Positions 35,908 to 48,997 of a stretch of DNA of 64,000 nt are shown in pieces; positions within the stretch are counted from its first letter, which is position 1, and every line of letters starts with the position of its first letter. Origin of the DNA: Rhineura floridana. Taxonomy: Eukaryota; Chordata; Lepidosauria; Squamata; Rhineuridae. A program made the translations under genes and the position numbers. The stretch spans positions 20,009,248 through 20,073,247 of the forward strand of contig NC_084494.1 in the NCBI RefSeq assembly GCF_030035675.1. The letters are read 5' to 3'. Under the pieces are notes generated by a model. It ran no database searches. It worked only from the letters and a program-made list of their open reading frames with translations, and was not told the origin of the DNA.

Positions 35908-36240
35908 GGCTACCATAAGAAAGTAACAGCCCCGCTGGATCAGGCCAGTGGACCCACCTAGTCCAGCACCCTGTTCTGACAGTGGCCAACCAGATGCCTA
36001 TGGGAAACCCAGAAGCAGGACGTGAGCACAAGAGCACTCCCCCTTCAGTGGTTTCCAGCAACTGGTATACGGAAGCATAATGCCTCCAACCCATGGAGGC
36101 ACAGCATAGCCATCATGGTTAGTAGCCATTGATAGCGAATTTGTCTCATCCTCTTTTAAAGCCATCCAAGTTGGTGGCCATCACTGCCCCTTGTGGGTGT
36201 GAATTCCATAGTTTCCTCACATAGAAGCTATTATTCCAAT
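35908..36240 (+). mobile_element. CR1/L3-type LINE 3' region in the last L3MBTL4 intron
   Basis: Contains 'cgctggatcaggccagtgga', 'gtggtttccagcaactggta', 'catggttagtagccattgat' and 'aagttggtggccatcactgc'. Confidence 0.8.
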
Positions 36241-38984
36241 GTAGGTTCACACTTGTGACAGCTTTCTCTTTAAGTATGAAAACTGGTGTCAGAATCGTAG
36301 CTTCTGTTAAAGACTGAGCCTATAGTCTAAGCAAGTTAGGTGCCCCTGTGCTGGGGCTTGGACTGGTGGAACAAGGACAGGTTAGACACACACAAGAATG
36401 AGTAGAGAGGTACAACAGAATAATCTCAACATTATTTCATTTAACACAGAGATTACGAACAGTTACATTCAAAGATTGCAAATTTAACACTGGTGGTGTG
36501 CAACTGGGGACGGTTGAGCAGGACCAACTGCAGATAAGTTGCCTGCTCAATTTTCCATCTATATGTGGGAAATGGGAAGATGAACATGGGAAGATGCAGG
36601 GATACTGAGGAAATCAAAGGCACATTGTAAAAGACTAAAAAGTAGTGATGAACATTCACTATATAAGAACTTATATAAAATATTAATATAAAAATAATTA
36701 TCACTACAATTGTTGTCCAATACAGACACACAGTGAGAATCTACTGCAGCTCAAGTAGAAGGGGTTGCAAAGCATGTGAGAATGGTTGACCAAATTCTAC
36801 CCATGCTGAGAAAATTCTGCAGAAAGCTTTTGGATATATACTTTCATTCCTACTAATTCTTATTTCAGAGAGACCTCTTCTGACTGAGGCCTCAGATACA
36901 GGCATCATTCTCTGGTAATAGATCACTAGCAGGTTTGCTCAATCCACTTGGATTCCTTTTTACATAGCTTGCACAATTTGTTCTCACTTCCGCCTACCCT
37001 TTCTAGAATTACATACCTAAATATGGTGTGTCTGGGCAGCTTAATTGCTGCTAATGGATTATTAAAGCAGACTTCAGCAGTTCTGTCACCTACACCTTTT
37101 TCCTAGCCAGAGTGTAGCAGAGAGGGTATTTCTTTAAATTGGTTTAATTTCAGCCTGATTATCCACTACATGTCTAATGTGGAATATAGAGACTAACAGC
37201 CCATATCCTGGATTTCTGGAACCCGAAAGACATTTTCAGTAAACTGTTCCCCCCATTCATGAATTATTTATTTGGTAGGTTTATGTATTGCTCTATCCCA
37301 CAGGCCCTCTTCCATTTCACAAAGGATATTTCATTCAGAAGGCTCCAGTTTTCCACTAGAAGTATATAACTTCTTACAGACAGTCACTTATAGTGCTTTT
37401 GCTATTGCAAAGATTTCCATTTGCACAGTGAAACTTCTTCTCCCTCTCCTCTCCCTGTGTGCCCCCTCCACACATCTGCTCGGGGGGGAGGGGGACCCAG
37501 ACCAGATTTAGTGGATGCATGGAAGGAGGAGAACTTTCATTGCACAGCTAAAAGTCCTTGTCCTAGTGGAAGAACTTGGTTGCATACTGCTCATTGTGAT
37601 GTTTTACATACACAGTCTATAAGACTATCTAGGGCAATGGGAAGCAGGGGGAGAGGCCCCAGTAACCAGGCTCCAACACCTTACCTCTTACTTCACCGGC
37701 ACTCTGACCCATAAGCACAGCAGACTAAAGTTCTATGCTTCAGTGGTGTAATCTAGACAACTGCTGTTTAAAGCCCTGAGTACTCTGCCAGCTGGGCCAT
37801 TCCCTGTTCACCAGACCCCGTAAAGTGGTAGTCTGAAAACTTGCTCCTTGGTGTGAGCAACTCATTCAACACAGAAGGCTTTGTTGGGCTAAGCTCCTTA
37901 TAGAACCTAACACTCTGCCTGACTTGGATTGTACTTCTTGAATTTGGCCCTCTGCTTAAAGAACTGGACTTACTGTTCATCTTGGACCAAACTGTCTGTC
38001 CTCTTTGATCTTCAATTGCTGCTTCTGGAACTTGACCTATGCCCACCTTGGACCATGTTACTTGCTTCTGTCCCCTTGGATTGACAAGCAGTACCACCCA
38101 TGGATCCTGAAATGTTACTACTTAGGGGCCTGACCTCCACCTTGCTCTGAAAGATTGGCACCTGAAGCCTATGGCCTTGCTCTGGTGAATTGTTCTGCAT
38201 TACCAGTTTAACATTGTATTTTCTAATGCTGCACCATCTGTTAGAACTAGTTTGTATGAGAGACAATTCCTAAGAATGAAAACATATGGTATTGATTGTT
38301 TTTCTAGTAATGTTTATACATTTGACAAAGGTTTCCCAGGATTCAATAAGAACTTATGGGTAGCCATTCCCTGCTTTCCAAGATTAAAAAATGAGAACGC
38401 CAGTAAGTATTTTCCCACTTTTGACCACTGTGCAGTGTTATTGCTACTATATTTTTAGACTGATTAAAAATAACTCCATTATTTATACATCACTGGGCCC
38501 CTTCTCATGGACTTTCTGCAGATAATAACAAATGTATGATACTTTTTCTATAAGGTCCCTAATGCTGGTTGCTACAGAAAGAGCACTAAAGTTATAATCT
38601 GAGTAGAAAACAGAAGGTATAACCAGAGGACATACATGACCCCCAATGGCACTTAAAGGATGGGAAAAATTTACTAGTGGGATGCTTTCTTACTCCTGCT
38701 CTTGGTTTTGAATAATTTTCTCCTGCTTCCACAAATGGTAATAGTTGTTGTGGAGTTAGATGGCTTTTATGGATTACAGGCACCATAACAATTTGAGGAA
38801 GGGCTCAAACTTTAGAATGAATTAGGGAAGATTAGGAAAGAATTAGGAAAAGCTACAACCTACTAAGAAACAACTTATTTAGCCCATCAGAAAGATATCC
38901 CACTGGAGCAGGAAAGGTTGGAGTCGTTTTTTATTGTGGCTTGTTTGAAAAAGCTGCTACCTCAGTGGCCATGTTATCTGGCAA
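36241..38984. other. Last L3MBTL4 intron, nothing recognised
   Basis: About 2.7 kb of intron without a clear repeat or exon; short frames only. Confidence 0.4.
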
Positions 38985-39306
38985 ACTTATGGCCTAGCTG
39001 ATGGCGCCATGACCTGCTTGAGTATCATCTGACAGCGGTACAAAAGTGGTCCTCCTCTGTAGTGGCGCCTAGCTTCTGGAATGCCCTTCCCTGTTATTCA
39101 GAAGACACTGACTGTCAGGTGCTTCTGTCATTTAGTAAACTCATCTGTATGTTTGGGCTTCCCCCAACCACTGACATTACCCCCTTCTTTATCTATGATT
39201 AGCTTTTCTGTTTTTAAATTGTTTCAGGATTTATCTTACTTCTGATAAACTGCCTTGAGATTTCTTTTAATGTCAAGCAATATAAAAATACAATGGCATA
39301 AATAAA
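38985..39306 (+). mobile_element. L2-type LINE 3' end, old copy
   Basis: Degraded ORF2 C-terminus ('ctagcttctggaatgccctt') followed by 'gataaactgccttgagattt' and a short A/T tail. Confidence 0.55.
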
Positions 39307-40404
39307 ATATTTTGGGATTGTGTTGAACTATGTCCTACTCAGAGTAGAAATCATGCCCATTAACTTCAATGGATTTACTCCAAGTAGGACTAGCATTAAA
39401 TATCACCCTTGGAGTTTAAGTTTTTAAATATTTATTGGCAAGCACATTGATCCAAGAGTCAAACAGAGGCTTCTAAGGGACCATAATAGTGCCAACTATT
39501 TGAATAGGTGGGGCATAAATAATAATGCACAATTATGATTATCTGGTTGTGATTCCTAAGGTTGTTGTTTGCTGTTGCTTGGTAGCAGGAAGGAAATATG
39601 GGATATTGGTTGGACAGATGAAAGGGAAGGTGAACTATGGAAGTGTGTAAGTCTTCCAATACAAGGGAGATAAATAGCAGATGCCATTGTGAATTCCATG
39701 GGAAAGACCCTCTTAATGATAGTGGGAGATTAATTCCTCTTTATCTGGGGGTGTGACAGCAAGTGAACCTCCCTGAAGGGCACAGAACTAAATGGACTGC
39801 AAATGAAACAATGTGACAACTTGACCAGGCCATCTCTTTTGTCTTCAAAGTAACCAGCCAACCAACTTCAGGTTGACAAGGAACACTATCTTACTGTATT
39901 TTACTTTTGACTTGTTCCTCAAGATGGGCATTGTAAGATTTTGAAATCTCCAAGCTTGAAAACTATTATATCGGTCCAATAAAATGAATAATTTTAACCT
40001 ATTCCATATCTCAAGTAGAACTCAAAGCAGAATATCCAATCAAAACTCCTGGGGGAATTTAGGAAGTTAAAGCAACTGAGCAAAGTAGAAATTAGATATT
40101 GGCTCTCCCAAAATGTCATGGGAATCTTAAAACTGTCATTCTTTAGCTAGGCAGGGTTCACCTTGGGCAGTACACATTCCATGACTTGTCATGAGCCACA
40201 ACGTACACACATAAAGTGCTATAGGTACAAAATCCAGCATCCTGGGAATTTCAGCTTTCATTTTTAAAACAAAAAGCAATTTTCTAGTCCACATATTGCA
40301 AAGATAGGTTTGAAAGTTTGTGCAAGATGGATGGTAAAATTTCAGAAGCCATAGTGGTGACTGAGTAAGATTTGCAATGGTCAGGAGCAGGGCATCAATG
40401 CTCT

Positions 40405-40525
40405 ATATCAGGGGTAGTCAACATGGTGCTGTGAGGATGCTGTTGGATTCCAACTCCCATCATCCCCTACTAGCATGGTCAGGGGTGGTCGGAGGTGTTA
40501 GTCCACCAACTTTAGGAGAGCACTG
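40405..40525. repeat. Foldback element, same family, in an L3MBTL4 intron
   Basis: 'gctgttggattccaactccc' with centre 'agcatggtcaggggtggtcg' and 'ttagtccaccaac'; right arm decayed. About 150 bp from the SAM exon. Confidence 0.55.
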
Positions 40526-40678
40526 TGTTGCCACTATAATGCCTCAAGCTTCAATGAGTAATGAAAGCAGAATCGTAAGAAAAGCAAGAATATGCAAATT
40601 ATTTAATTTGCATAATAAAAACACGACAGCAAGATGCTGTAGCCTGCCATTAGCATTACACAGACAGAACTGGCTCAC

Positions 40679-40741
40679 CTCTTGTCGGAAAAGTGCAGCT
40701 TGATCTTTGCAACCTGGAAGACGCTGGACAAAGCCAGCCAC
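40679..40741 (-). CDS. L3MBTL4: L3MBTL4 coding exon: SAM domain, middle
   Basis: This 63-nt exon (21 codons, phase 0 on both sides) lies between acceptor 'aacacttcattag' and donor 'gtgagc'. It encodes VAGFVQRLPGCKDQAALFRQ plus Glu, helices 1-2 of a SAM domain. SAM domains here mediate self- and partner association in chromatin complexes. The exon sits about 5 kb from its upstream neighbour and over 6 kb from its downstream one. Confidence 0.92.
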
Positions 40742-42071
40742 CTAATGAAGTGTTGGAGACAATAGACAGAATTATTAAAGGGCTGTTCAGAAATCTACCA
40801 ATAAAAGCCCAGTCTGAAAAACCAATTTTTCCTTCTATTTGGTCAACCATTTTTCATTCATTTGAACAAAATATTGTAAGCATTAAGATATTTATTTCCT
40901 TGTATCTAACCAAGAGAGGGTATTTAGTATATTTATTTTCATAAAACTTTTAAAAACACACTGTAGTTTATTGAAGTTTGATATATAAATAAGCATGGTG
41001 TAGCAGAGGACAGACAAGAACTGTAACACTAAGGAAAGAGGAGCCTTGAGGGTGGGCAAAATTAGGGCCAGTCAACTGGACAAGTATCATGGGTACTCAC
41101 CAGCAAAGCAGCATGCAGTCCAAGAAATGTGCTCCTGGATCCCTTGCTTTCTCGCAGAGGATGCTGGGACACATGTCTTGGATTGCAGATGCTTGTAGAT
41201 TCAAGTTAACTGCAACACAAAGAGAAACATAACAAAGATGAGTTTAAAAACAACAGAATGAATTTGAACCCACGAAGCAACAAAGCCTTCTACACCCAAG
41301 AACAACTGGCCTGGCTTGCACATGCAGCAGAATGAGGCAGGATCCTGAGGTGGCAGAATGGACTTAAGCTGAAGATGAGGGGGCAGTGGGAGAATGCCAA
41401 TTTTAAGTGCTCCTCCATGGAAGAAACTCCTCATAAATAATATTTAAATTAACCAAGGAGAAAGGGTTTAACCCAGTCTGCTCTCTGCTTTGCTACTTTC
41501 TATTTGTAGGGAACTTTCTCATGGGGTGCATTCAGAACTAGTATTCCCCACCTGTAGCGTGAAAGAGGAGAGTTTATTCTATCACATCATTCTGTTGCAT
41601 GTGTAGACCAGGCCATCTTCACAATGGTATTGGGCTTACGTGACATGAGATGAAAGAGAATGGAATGAGGGTACAAATTTCATCCCAACTCTCAACTTTC
41701 ATAGCTCCAAAGAGAGAAAAAACATGCTCTGATCAAATAATTTTTAAGTACCTTGGTGTTCCCTGAAGGGATTAACTCTGTTTTACTAACCCTGAGCAGC
41801 TACAAATGTGATATTCCTATCACCAGTACCAAAGGACAAATAGTTACAAGGGGTCACTGTCAGAAACAATTTCCTGCTTTATAAACTCTTGGTTATCTAA
41901 CTCCTTGCCTCTAAGCTTGAATAAGAATCGTATACTGCCCTTAAGAGAAGAATTTAAATTCCTCTCTTTTGTGTCTTTGCACAAGATCCTAACAACATCC
42001 CAGAAAGCAGGAGACAGTAAAGACCTACAACTCATGCTGATCTACTAATGTTAGTAATACGGGATCATTAA

Positions 42072-42268
42072 ACGTAGGAAGCTATCTGACACCAGGTCAG
42101 CCTATTTGTCCATTTAGAATTGTACCGCTGACTGTGACTCTCCAGAGTCTCATGTAGGGGTCCTTCTCATCACCTGCTCCCTGATCCTTGTAAATGAGAG
42201 GCCAGGGATTGCACTGGGATCTTCTGCATGCCGGGCATGTGCTCTGTCTCTGTTACAGTCCCTCCCCA
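42072..42268 (-). mobile_element. tRNA-derived SINE in an L3MBTL4 intron
   Basis: Minus-strand copy: the tail ('acgtaggaagctatctgac' on plus) lies at the low-coordinate end, and the box B complement ('gggattgcactgggat') and degraded head at the high end. Confidence 0.7.
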
Positions 42269-43599
42269 AGGACTGCACCAAAAGTTGCCACAGCTGTCCT
42301 CATACGAATTGCAACGTGCACAAGGAAAGAAAGAGTGATCCCAGGAGGGAGGCCATGTAGGGAACAGAAGTGGTACAGCTGTAAAGTTGGTGGGGGGGGG
42401 AGCAAGATTAGATTTGATTCAGATAGATAAGGGCAATTTCCAAAACAGTCCAACATATGCCCCATTAAGATATGTTATGGTCAAATGTGACAGGCAAACA
42501 ATGGTTTAAAGAGTGGGGAAGTGAAACCTGTGCATTTGGCCTTGTTAAACACAACCCATTCTACTGCAGATGGTGCTGCTATCATTAAAAGGTTTCAAGT
42601 CCATCCAGTAAATGTTTTAAATGAAGTTTGTTTGCAGTAAAGGGGGTTCTTTAACTGCACAAAAGAAAGTAGGATTTGACATGGTCTTCTTGAAATTTTA
42701 CAAACAGAAACTAGCCTTGCTAAGCTTTGGATTGGATTCCCATCCCTGCATTAGTACATCCTGCAGGATTAACTAACAGGGAGATAAAACTGTCACACAT
42801 GATACAAATTCAGCCTCCCATCAAACATTTAGAAAATGTGTTAAGAAGCTTTTGACAAATAATCAACACTCAAATGACAGTTCTCACTAGAGGGAAAGAA
42901 TCAGTGAGAACAAGGCTTCATTTGAGGTCTTGAGTGGTTAAAGATTGTTCCAGATGCTTCCAACTTGTGAAAATTAAATTAAAAATAACCTATTTGGTTT
43001 CATTTGTGGTGCTACTTAGTTAATGTAGGGGCCTCTTTTCCCCCCTTTTTTTGTACAGAGGTTGTGGGCTCCTAGCTCTAAGCACTCTTGGACTTCTAAA
43101 TTCATAAACAAAGTTACACCCTGTCCATGTTTCTTTCCCTTTCCCTTGTCTAGCTGATGACTGAAATTGCAAAACTACTCTGCTACTTCCTTGAAAATCT
43201 AAATTTAAGTATGAAGACAGCTTCAAAAATGCAGCCCTTTTTAGTGACGCACAGGTTGTAATCCTATACATACTTAAAAGGGAATGGGTTCCCTTGAAAG
43301 TGCTCAGACTTCCTTCTGAGAAAGATGCATAGGACTGTACTGTTAAAGGCACAGAATTGCAAATGATCTCATCAAACCCACTGTGTAATGAATTTCCTTT
43401 GCTTTCAGTGCCCCGTATTTCCCCTCCATTGCATCAGGAGAAGTTATTATATTTAGAGTTTCAAATTGTACCATACATCCCAAGGATGGAAAACTGTGCA
43501 CAGTGGCTCAGTTTCACCATTTTGAAAAAGATAAGATTAGCTCATCCCTACAGGTAAGGCACTAGCACTATGACACATTTGATAACCAAACACAGATGT

Positions 43600-43695
43600 G
43601 CACAGAACTGCAGCCTTTGCCTCTTACTTGAGAGAATGCCATTGAACTCAGTGGGACTTTATTCTGAGTAAACATGCATAGGATCAGGATGCAAA
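43600..43695 (+). repeat. Short repeat ('actcagtgggactttattctgag')
   Basis: 'gaactcagtgggactttatt' and 'ctgagtaaacatgcatagga'; inverted relatives at 18400-18490 and 43245-43340. Confidence 0.5.
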
Positions 43696-44258
43696 CCTGG
43701 CAGCTCCTCAACAATTTCACAGTACTGTTCTGTCTAAGCATAAGGCATTTGTGATAAATAAATCAAATGTCACATACAAAGACATTTCACTTCCTATTCC
43801 AGGATGATGATTGGCTAGGAAATCTCTGTGCAGTCAGACCTACTAAGTAGTAGTGCTACAGCCAGGATGAGGGAAATTGGAAAAAGTAAATACAGATAAA
43901 TTCAAATATATTTAAGAGGAAGAAAAGAGAACGAATCATGACCATGAGTTTAATCGACCCCCCTCCCTGCAAATACTACATAAAATAACAAATTGAACTA
44001 AAGCATCATGGTGGGCATAAAGAATACCACCATCGGGAATCATCAGACTAGTAATTTAAAGAAGAGCTCACCTATTTTATAGTGTTGAACCCTTGTCTAG
44101 TATTCTGAATACAATACATGCTTCTCTCAGAATAGTTGAAGAGGATCTAAGCTGGACAAACAAGTGTTCCCCTGTCCCACTCCCAATCAAATCCTCCAAG
44201 CTCAGTCACCTTGCTCTCTTTCTCCAGGCCAGAATGAGTACCACTATGCAACTGGTAA

Positions 44259-44280
44259 ATAACAACAACAACAACAACAG
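44259..44280. repeat. (AAC)n microsatellite
   Basis: Seven units, intronic. Confidence 0.9.
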
Positions 44281-44585
44281 TGCAGCATCTGCACCTGGGG
44301 TGCTTTATTTTTGGCAGTGCCCAGCCACCTGATGGGTAGAGCCTTGGGCCCAAAAGAATGCCACAGTACTACTGCAGCTGCCTCTCTTTGGATAAAAAGG
44401 GCTGAAAGGATATTCTTGGCAATTACTTTCTGGCCTAGGAAAGAGAACTATGACAACCAAGAGTAGAAAGAGGTACTGCCTATCTATCTGTAGATAACTG
44501 CGAGCAGGTAACTTTGCTCAAACATAGAGTTTTGTTTTTGCACACTGCCCAGTAGATTGGTTTTAATAAATCATAGTTAAAACCA

Positions 44586-44712
44586 GGAGTAGCCAATGTG
44601 CTACTCTACAGATGTTGTTGGCCTCCAAGTCACATTGGCCCCAGACAGCATGACCAATGGTCAGGGATAACAGGAGTTGCAGCCCAGCAATATCTGGAGA
44701 GCACAATGTAAT
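44586..44712. repeat. Foldback element, same family, in an L3MBTL4 intron
   Basis: 'ctctacagatgttgttggcc' and 'agcccagcaatatctggaga' pair; inverted centre order. Confidence 0.6.
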
Positions 44713-44835
44713 GCTAAACGAAAGCCTATGATCCCCTCCTCATGGCTGTGGTGGAGCAGGAGAAGGGAAGGGGGAACGCTTGAACTCAAGGTCTGTTCAT
44801 GTAATGGGAAATCATACTGTAACATATTATTATAT

Positions 44836-44873
44836 TGTTGTTGTTGTTGATGATGATAATAATAATAATAATT
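44836..44873. repeat. (GTT)n-(GAT)n-(AAT)n compound microsatellite
   Basis: Three trinucleotide runs in series, probably a degraded LINE/SINE tail. Confidence 0.9.
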
Positions 44874-45712
44874 TCCATCCCACCCTAAAGGAGCCCTTTT
44901 TATATCCAAACAAGGCCTGTGTAAGGCAGCTTCAAATGTTTGTATCCAGTATAATAAAAACCTTTTGAGTTTTACAGCAGTGACATTTAGCTCAAACTTT
45001 TAAAGTGTCAGTCTTTCATGATGTCATAATCAGATCATCAAGCATCTCCAAATTTTCAGGCTTAAAACAGGGAAGGCATAATAAACCAATTTTACAAATA
45101 AAAGGACTACTACCATTACTACTACTACTACAAAGCATAAGTCTTAAAAACTATAATTTCTAAGCTTTGCAAAACAGGGCCAAGTAAGGGTCAGACCCAA
45201 CGCACCTACTTTCTCTGTGGCATAGCAATTTCTAACTCCCAAGGCAATTGGTGCAAATGCTGATGTATAACATGCAACTCAGATATGCTGTGTCATTCAA
45301 CACCTGACTGCAGGAGAGGCATCTTGGCTTGTATCAAAGCATAACCTGAGCTTTGACTGAAAAACCATAGCCTTGGGAGAATGGGTCTGTCTGTCAGCAA
45401 TCATGTCACACTGTGGGGATATTTTGTGACACAGTCATGCAAGCATGCGCAGGACAATTGCAATGTAAAGTGAGTCAGCAGCAGAGACAAGCATAGAAAA
45501 GACTATAGTCAGGAGAGGCCCCAAAGGGGACAGCTAGTAAAAGTGGCATGATTGCACACAGGATTAATGCAAATTTATCTATTCCGGGTATTGCTCTAAA
45601 CTTCTGGTTGGACTGGCATCCCCCAGAATTAGCCACAGCTGAAAAGCATCACTGCCACTATACTGAAAATGCTTTCCAATTAGATTAAAGAAAAGCAGAA
45701 AGCGCGACTTAC

Positions 45713-45879
45713 CTCTTCCACACTCCATTTGGCCACATTCTTGGCGGTAAGGCCAGAGACCTCTGGCAGCAGCTTGCAGTGTTGCTCCCAGCAGAGATGG
45801 AGGCGGTGGGTAGGGTTTGTGGAAAGAGAAGGCATGAAGACAGACTGGTGGAGGGCCTGCTGCAAAGCAAATGCTGTGT
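45713..45879 (-). CDS. L3MBTL4: L3MBTL4 coding exon: pre-SAM segment and SAM start
   Basis: This 167-nt exon has a pyrimidine-rich acceptor ending 'ctccccag' and the strong donor 'gtaagt'. Two leading bases plus 55 codons end in phase 0. It encodes ALHQSVFMPSLS, then CWEQHCKLLPEVSGLTAK and NVAKWSVEE. The 'LHQS(V/L)F....CWEQHCKLLP' block precedes the SAM domain across L3MBTL proteins, and 'KWSVEEV' is the first helix of the SAM domain, continued in the next exon. Confidence 0.92.
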
Positions 45880-47776
45880 CTGGGGAGGGAGGGGGGGAGG
45901 GAAGGAAGGAAGGGGAAAAGATGAGTCAGTCCTTGTTCAGGTGCAATTTAAAAGTGCAGGCACTTTGTTCCCTGGGCTGGTTGTGCTGACAGCATCCTCC
46001 CCAAAAAGGTAAAGAAAGCCCTGTGCTGTTATAGATGCTCTTAGGGAAGAGATGCCCTGATGCTAATACAGGAGGAGTTGCCAGCATTCTATTGCCAAGG
46101 AGGAGGAGGTTGAGTAACTGCATCTTCAGTTGGAAATTAATGGCACCATTCCAGCCAACAGTCTGTATCAGCCTGCTAAGAGCGCTGCACACTAGATAAT
46201 GACAGGCACTGGGCACCTCCCTGGAGAGAAGACTCCAAGGTCAGGAAGGTTGGCAGTTGCTTCCAGACGTCAGTATCAGTCTCCATTTGTCAAACAATAG
46301 AGGCATTAAGAACAAGCAAACATCTCCTGCCTGCCTGCCTGCCTCTACCCACCCTCCCTGTCCCTCCCACCCAGACACATATACAAGATCATTTGGTTAT
46401 TGCTATGTCATGGTGCAGAAAGGATCTGTGGCTATTTATACAGCATATACTGCAGCCACTGATTAACATGGCATAGCACAATTTCTTTGGTTAACAACAT
46501 TAGCAAGATTTCTTTGGTTAGCAACATAACATAATTACATTTGCCACTCCCCCTCCTCCACCGGGATACATGCATGAAAATAAGGTATCTCAAAACACTG
46601 GGACCTTTCGAGTGATGGTTATTGGAAAGGTCTGTAGTGCCATCTAGGGGCATCAGCAAATAACTAAGCTATACTACCGATGGGAGAACAAGCACTGAAC
46701 AGCCAACGAATTACTGTGCTTCAAAGTTCAGCTAGAAAGCAAGACTTCAGAGATAAATGGCCTGATCCTTATATTTGTTGCACCAACGCAGAGCCAACAG
46801 AGCAGTGACACAACACTGGTAAGCTTATAGAACAATCACACGATTAGTTTGGGTTATGATTGATCAGAAGTCCATGAAGCTATCACAATAAAGAACAATG
46901 GATTGTATCCAAAGGTAGTTCTAGTCAGAGACCGACTGAAATTTATGGGCATGACTAACATAGCCCTATTAATTTCAGTAGGTCTACTCTGAGCTCACTA
47001 GATATATGATCAGTGGACCCCAGAAACAAGGAGTGTGGAAGGTAGCTGAAAGGTATATAGGAGAAGGAAAAAGGGTAGGTGGCCTGCTCAAGCCCATAAC
47101 AGCTAACTGTATTCTGGAGGGGAGCATAAGGCTCAAAGGAGATGCTTATGATGAGGTTATACAACTCCCTCCCCTCCATGTGTTTAACAGGCAGGTTGAC
47201 AGGGTAAGGGGAGAGAAGCGCCCACCCATACATAGCAATAAAGCCCCAGTGCTGTATAGCATAGCTTTTGGAAAGATGAAAAATGGAAAAGCTGTACTTT
47301 TTCCTTTCCCACTTCTGAAACCTCTCCTCTGCAAACACCAGATAGTGCTATAAGCTAGATAGAGCCCTAAAAATGAGCATTTAAGCACTGGGGATACACA
47401 ACTATCTTTTTTTGTGTGTGTCCTCATTTTTTTTATACCGAAAACAAATTTGTAGATTTTTCTGAATTCAAGGAGAGAAGTCTGTCTAGTGAAGACAGCT
47501 CTATCTGGGGATTACATCTGTTACATTGACCAATGGACAGTGGAAAGAGACGAAACATTTATGGCTCTCCAGTGAGCAATCTGATCTTTGAAGAAGCAAT
47601 TAAAATTTACTTTAACAGGGTTGTGAGAGGAAAAGAGGGAGAAATGTAAACTGCAGGAAACATAATAAATGGTTTCACCTTATCAGCAAAAGCTATTAAG
47701 CACAACATATTATACTTATTTCCAAAAAGCCAAGAACTCAATCATTTTCAAAAGCACAAACACCAAATTAACCAAC

Positions 47777-47838
47777 CTCTTCCATTTGCATCCTGCTTCA
47801 CTAGCTGGAGCTGTATATAGCTATGTGAGCAACCAATC
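47777..47838 (-). CDS. L3MBTL4: L3MBTL4 coding exon: small linker exon
   Basis: This 62-nt candidate exon follows acceptor 'tgtgttttcag' and ends before 'gttggt'. It starts with one base and ends with one base. Those are the phases needed to join the 48412-48549 exon (two bases left) to the 45713-45879 exon (two leading bases), which cannot be joined to each other directly. It encodes about 20 residues ending YIQLQLVKQDANGR. There is no domain to confirm it, so it rests on phase logic, an open frame and a plausible acceptor. Confidence 0.65.
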
Positions 47839-47944
47839 CTGAAAACACAGATTTGGGTGATAAGACAAACAAGTACACATGAGAGACAAAACTGTTTCTC
47901 CAAAGAGAGTTTAAATTAGAGCATAGAACCATTAAAAACTTTAA

Positions 47945-48116
47945 AAGAGTTGTGTGGCACCTCAAAGACTAAAATATTTATTGTGGTATAAATATCTGTG
48001 TACTAGAGCCTACTTTGTCATATTTAATCAGCATTTAATACAATGACCACTAGTTTACAAAAGTGTATGCCACAATACATGTCAGTCTTTAAGGTGCAAC
48101 AAGATTCTTTAAGTTA
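47945..48116. repeat. Third foldback family ('gtggcacctcaaagact')
   Basis: 'gtgtggcacctcaaagacta' pairs with 'cagtctttaaggtgcaacaa', and 'tattgtggtataaat' with 'tgtatgccacaata'; lies in the intron between two linker exons. Confidence 0.65.
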
Positions 48117-48411
48117 ATGCTGTAAAAGCCTAACACATCTACCCCTCTGGAATAAAAAAGCTTGGGTACAGGATAATCTGATGGTAATTTTTAAAACTGG
48201 TTTGGAAATGGAGTCAATCACTTTGAACCAATTTTGAAATTGTTCAGATACGTTTAAGGGTATTCCATGAATTTGTTTAATCCTACTTTAAAGCTACCCC
48301 CTTCCATCTGTAACCAGTATCCCAAGGTTTCTTCCTTCACTTCAAACGTAACTTTTCCAAGTGAGAAACTTTATCACTAGTAGGTTCAACAAGTTGAATA
48401 GTTTTGCTTAC

Positions 48412-48549
48412 CCCATTGATTTGATTTTGGTAACAGCAGACGATTCCCCTTCTACTGAGTCCTTCTCTTGGCTGGTTTCAGACTGGCCAGACAGACTGTG
48501 GACACTGCTTCGCCCTGACCTCTCCCCATCTTGTGTGGATGATTTTCTA
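48412..48549 (-). CDS. L3MBTL4: L3MBTL4 coding exon: Ser/Glu-rich linker
   Basis: This 138-nt exon has acceptor 'ataattttcttag' and the strong donor 'gtaagc'. It starts with one base completing the Ser codon from the previous exon and ends with two bases. It encodes about 45 residues rich in Ser, Glu and Lys (for example RKSSTQDGERSGRSS and SQEKDSVEGESS), consistent with the poorly conserved, disordered linker between zinc finger and SAM domain. Support is phase continuity, absence of stops and good splice sites rather than conservation. Confidence 0.8.
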
Positions 48550-48789
48550 CTAAGAAAATTATATCTATAAAAGCAACTTTCAAACCTTCTAACTGAAAGA
48601 ACTAGAACCCAGGACAAATCCACACAAATTAAGAAGTGTGGTTGTGCAGGTATAGGCTGGTTAAGATCTCAGGATGAGATGTTGCTGTGCAGATAGGACT
48701 GGTTTAGCTGTCAGTCACTCGCATGAAGTTTCTGTGAGGCAAACTAAATAAGTTTCAATCTCAGATGCAGGGGTACAACACACAAGTTT

Positions 48790-48997
48790 AACTTCTCTCC
48801 AGGCACTAGGATTACCCGTGGAAGGCCCCAAGTTCAATGCTCAACATCTCCAGTTAAAAGGAATAGGTAGCAACCAAAGGGAAAGTGGTTTGACTGAGAC
48901 CCTGCAGAGCCAGTGCCAGTCACAGTAAACAATTGTGGGTTAGATGGACAGTCTGGCCTGGAATGAGGCTGCTTCCTATACTCCTATGAGCAGGGGA
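48790..48997 (+). mobile_element. tRNA-derived SINE in an L3MBTL4 intron
   Basis: Box B-like 'agttcaatgctcaacatct', body 'gccagtgccagtcacagta', and the tail 'aggctgcttcctatactcct'. Confidence 0.7.
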
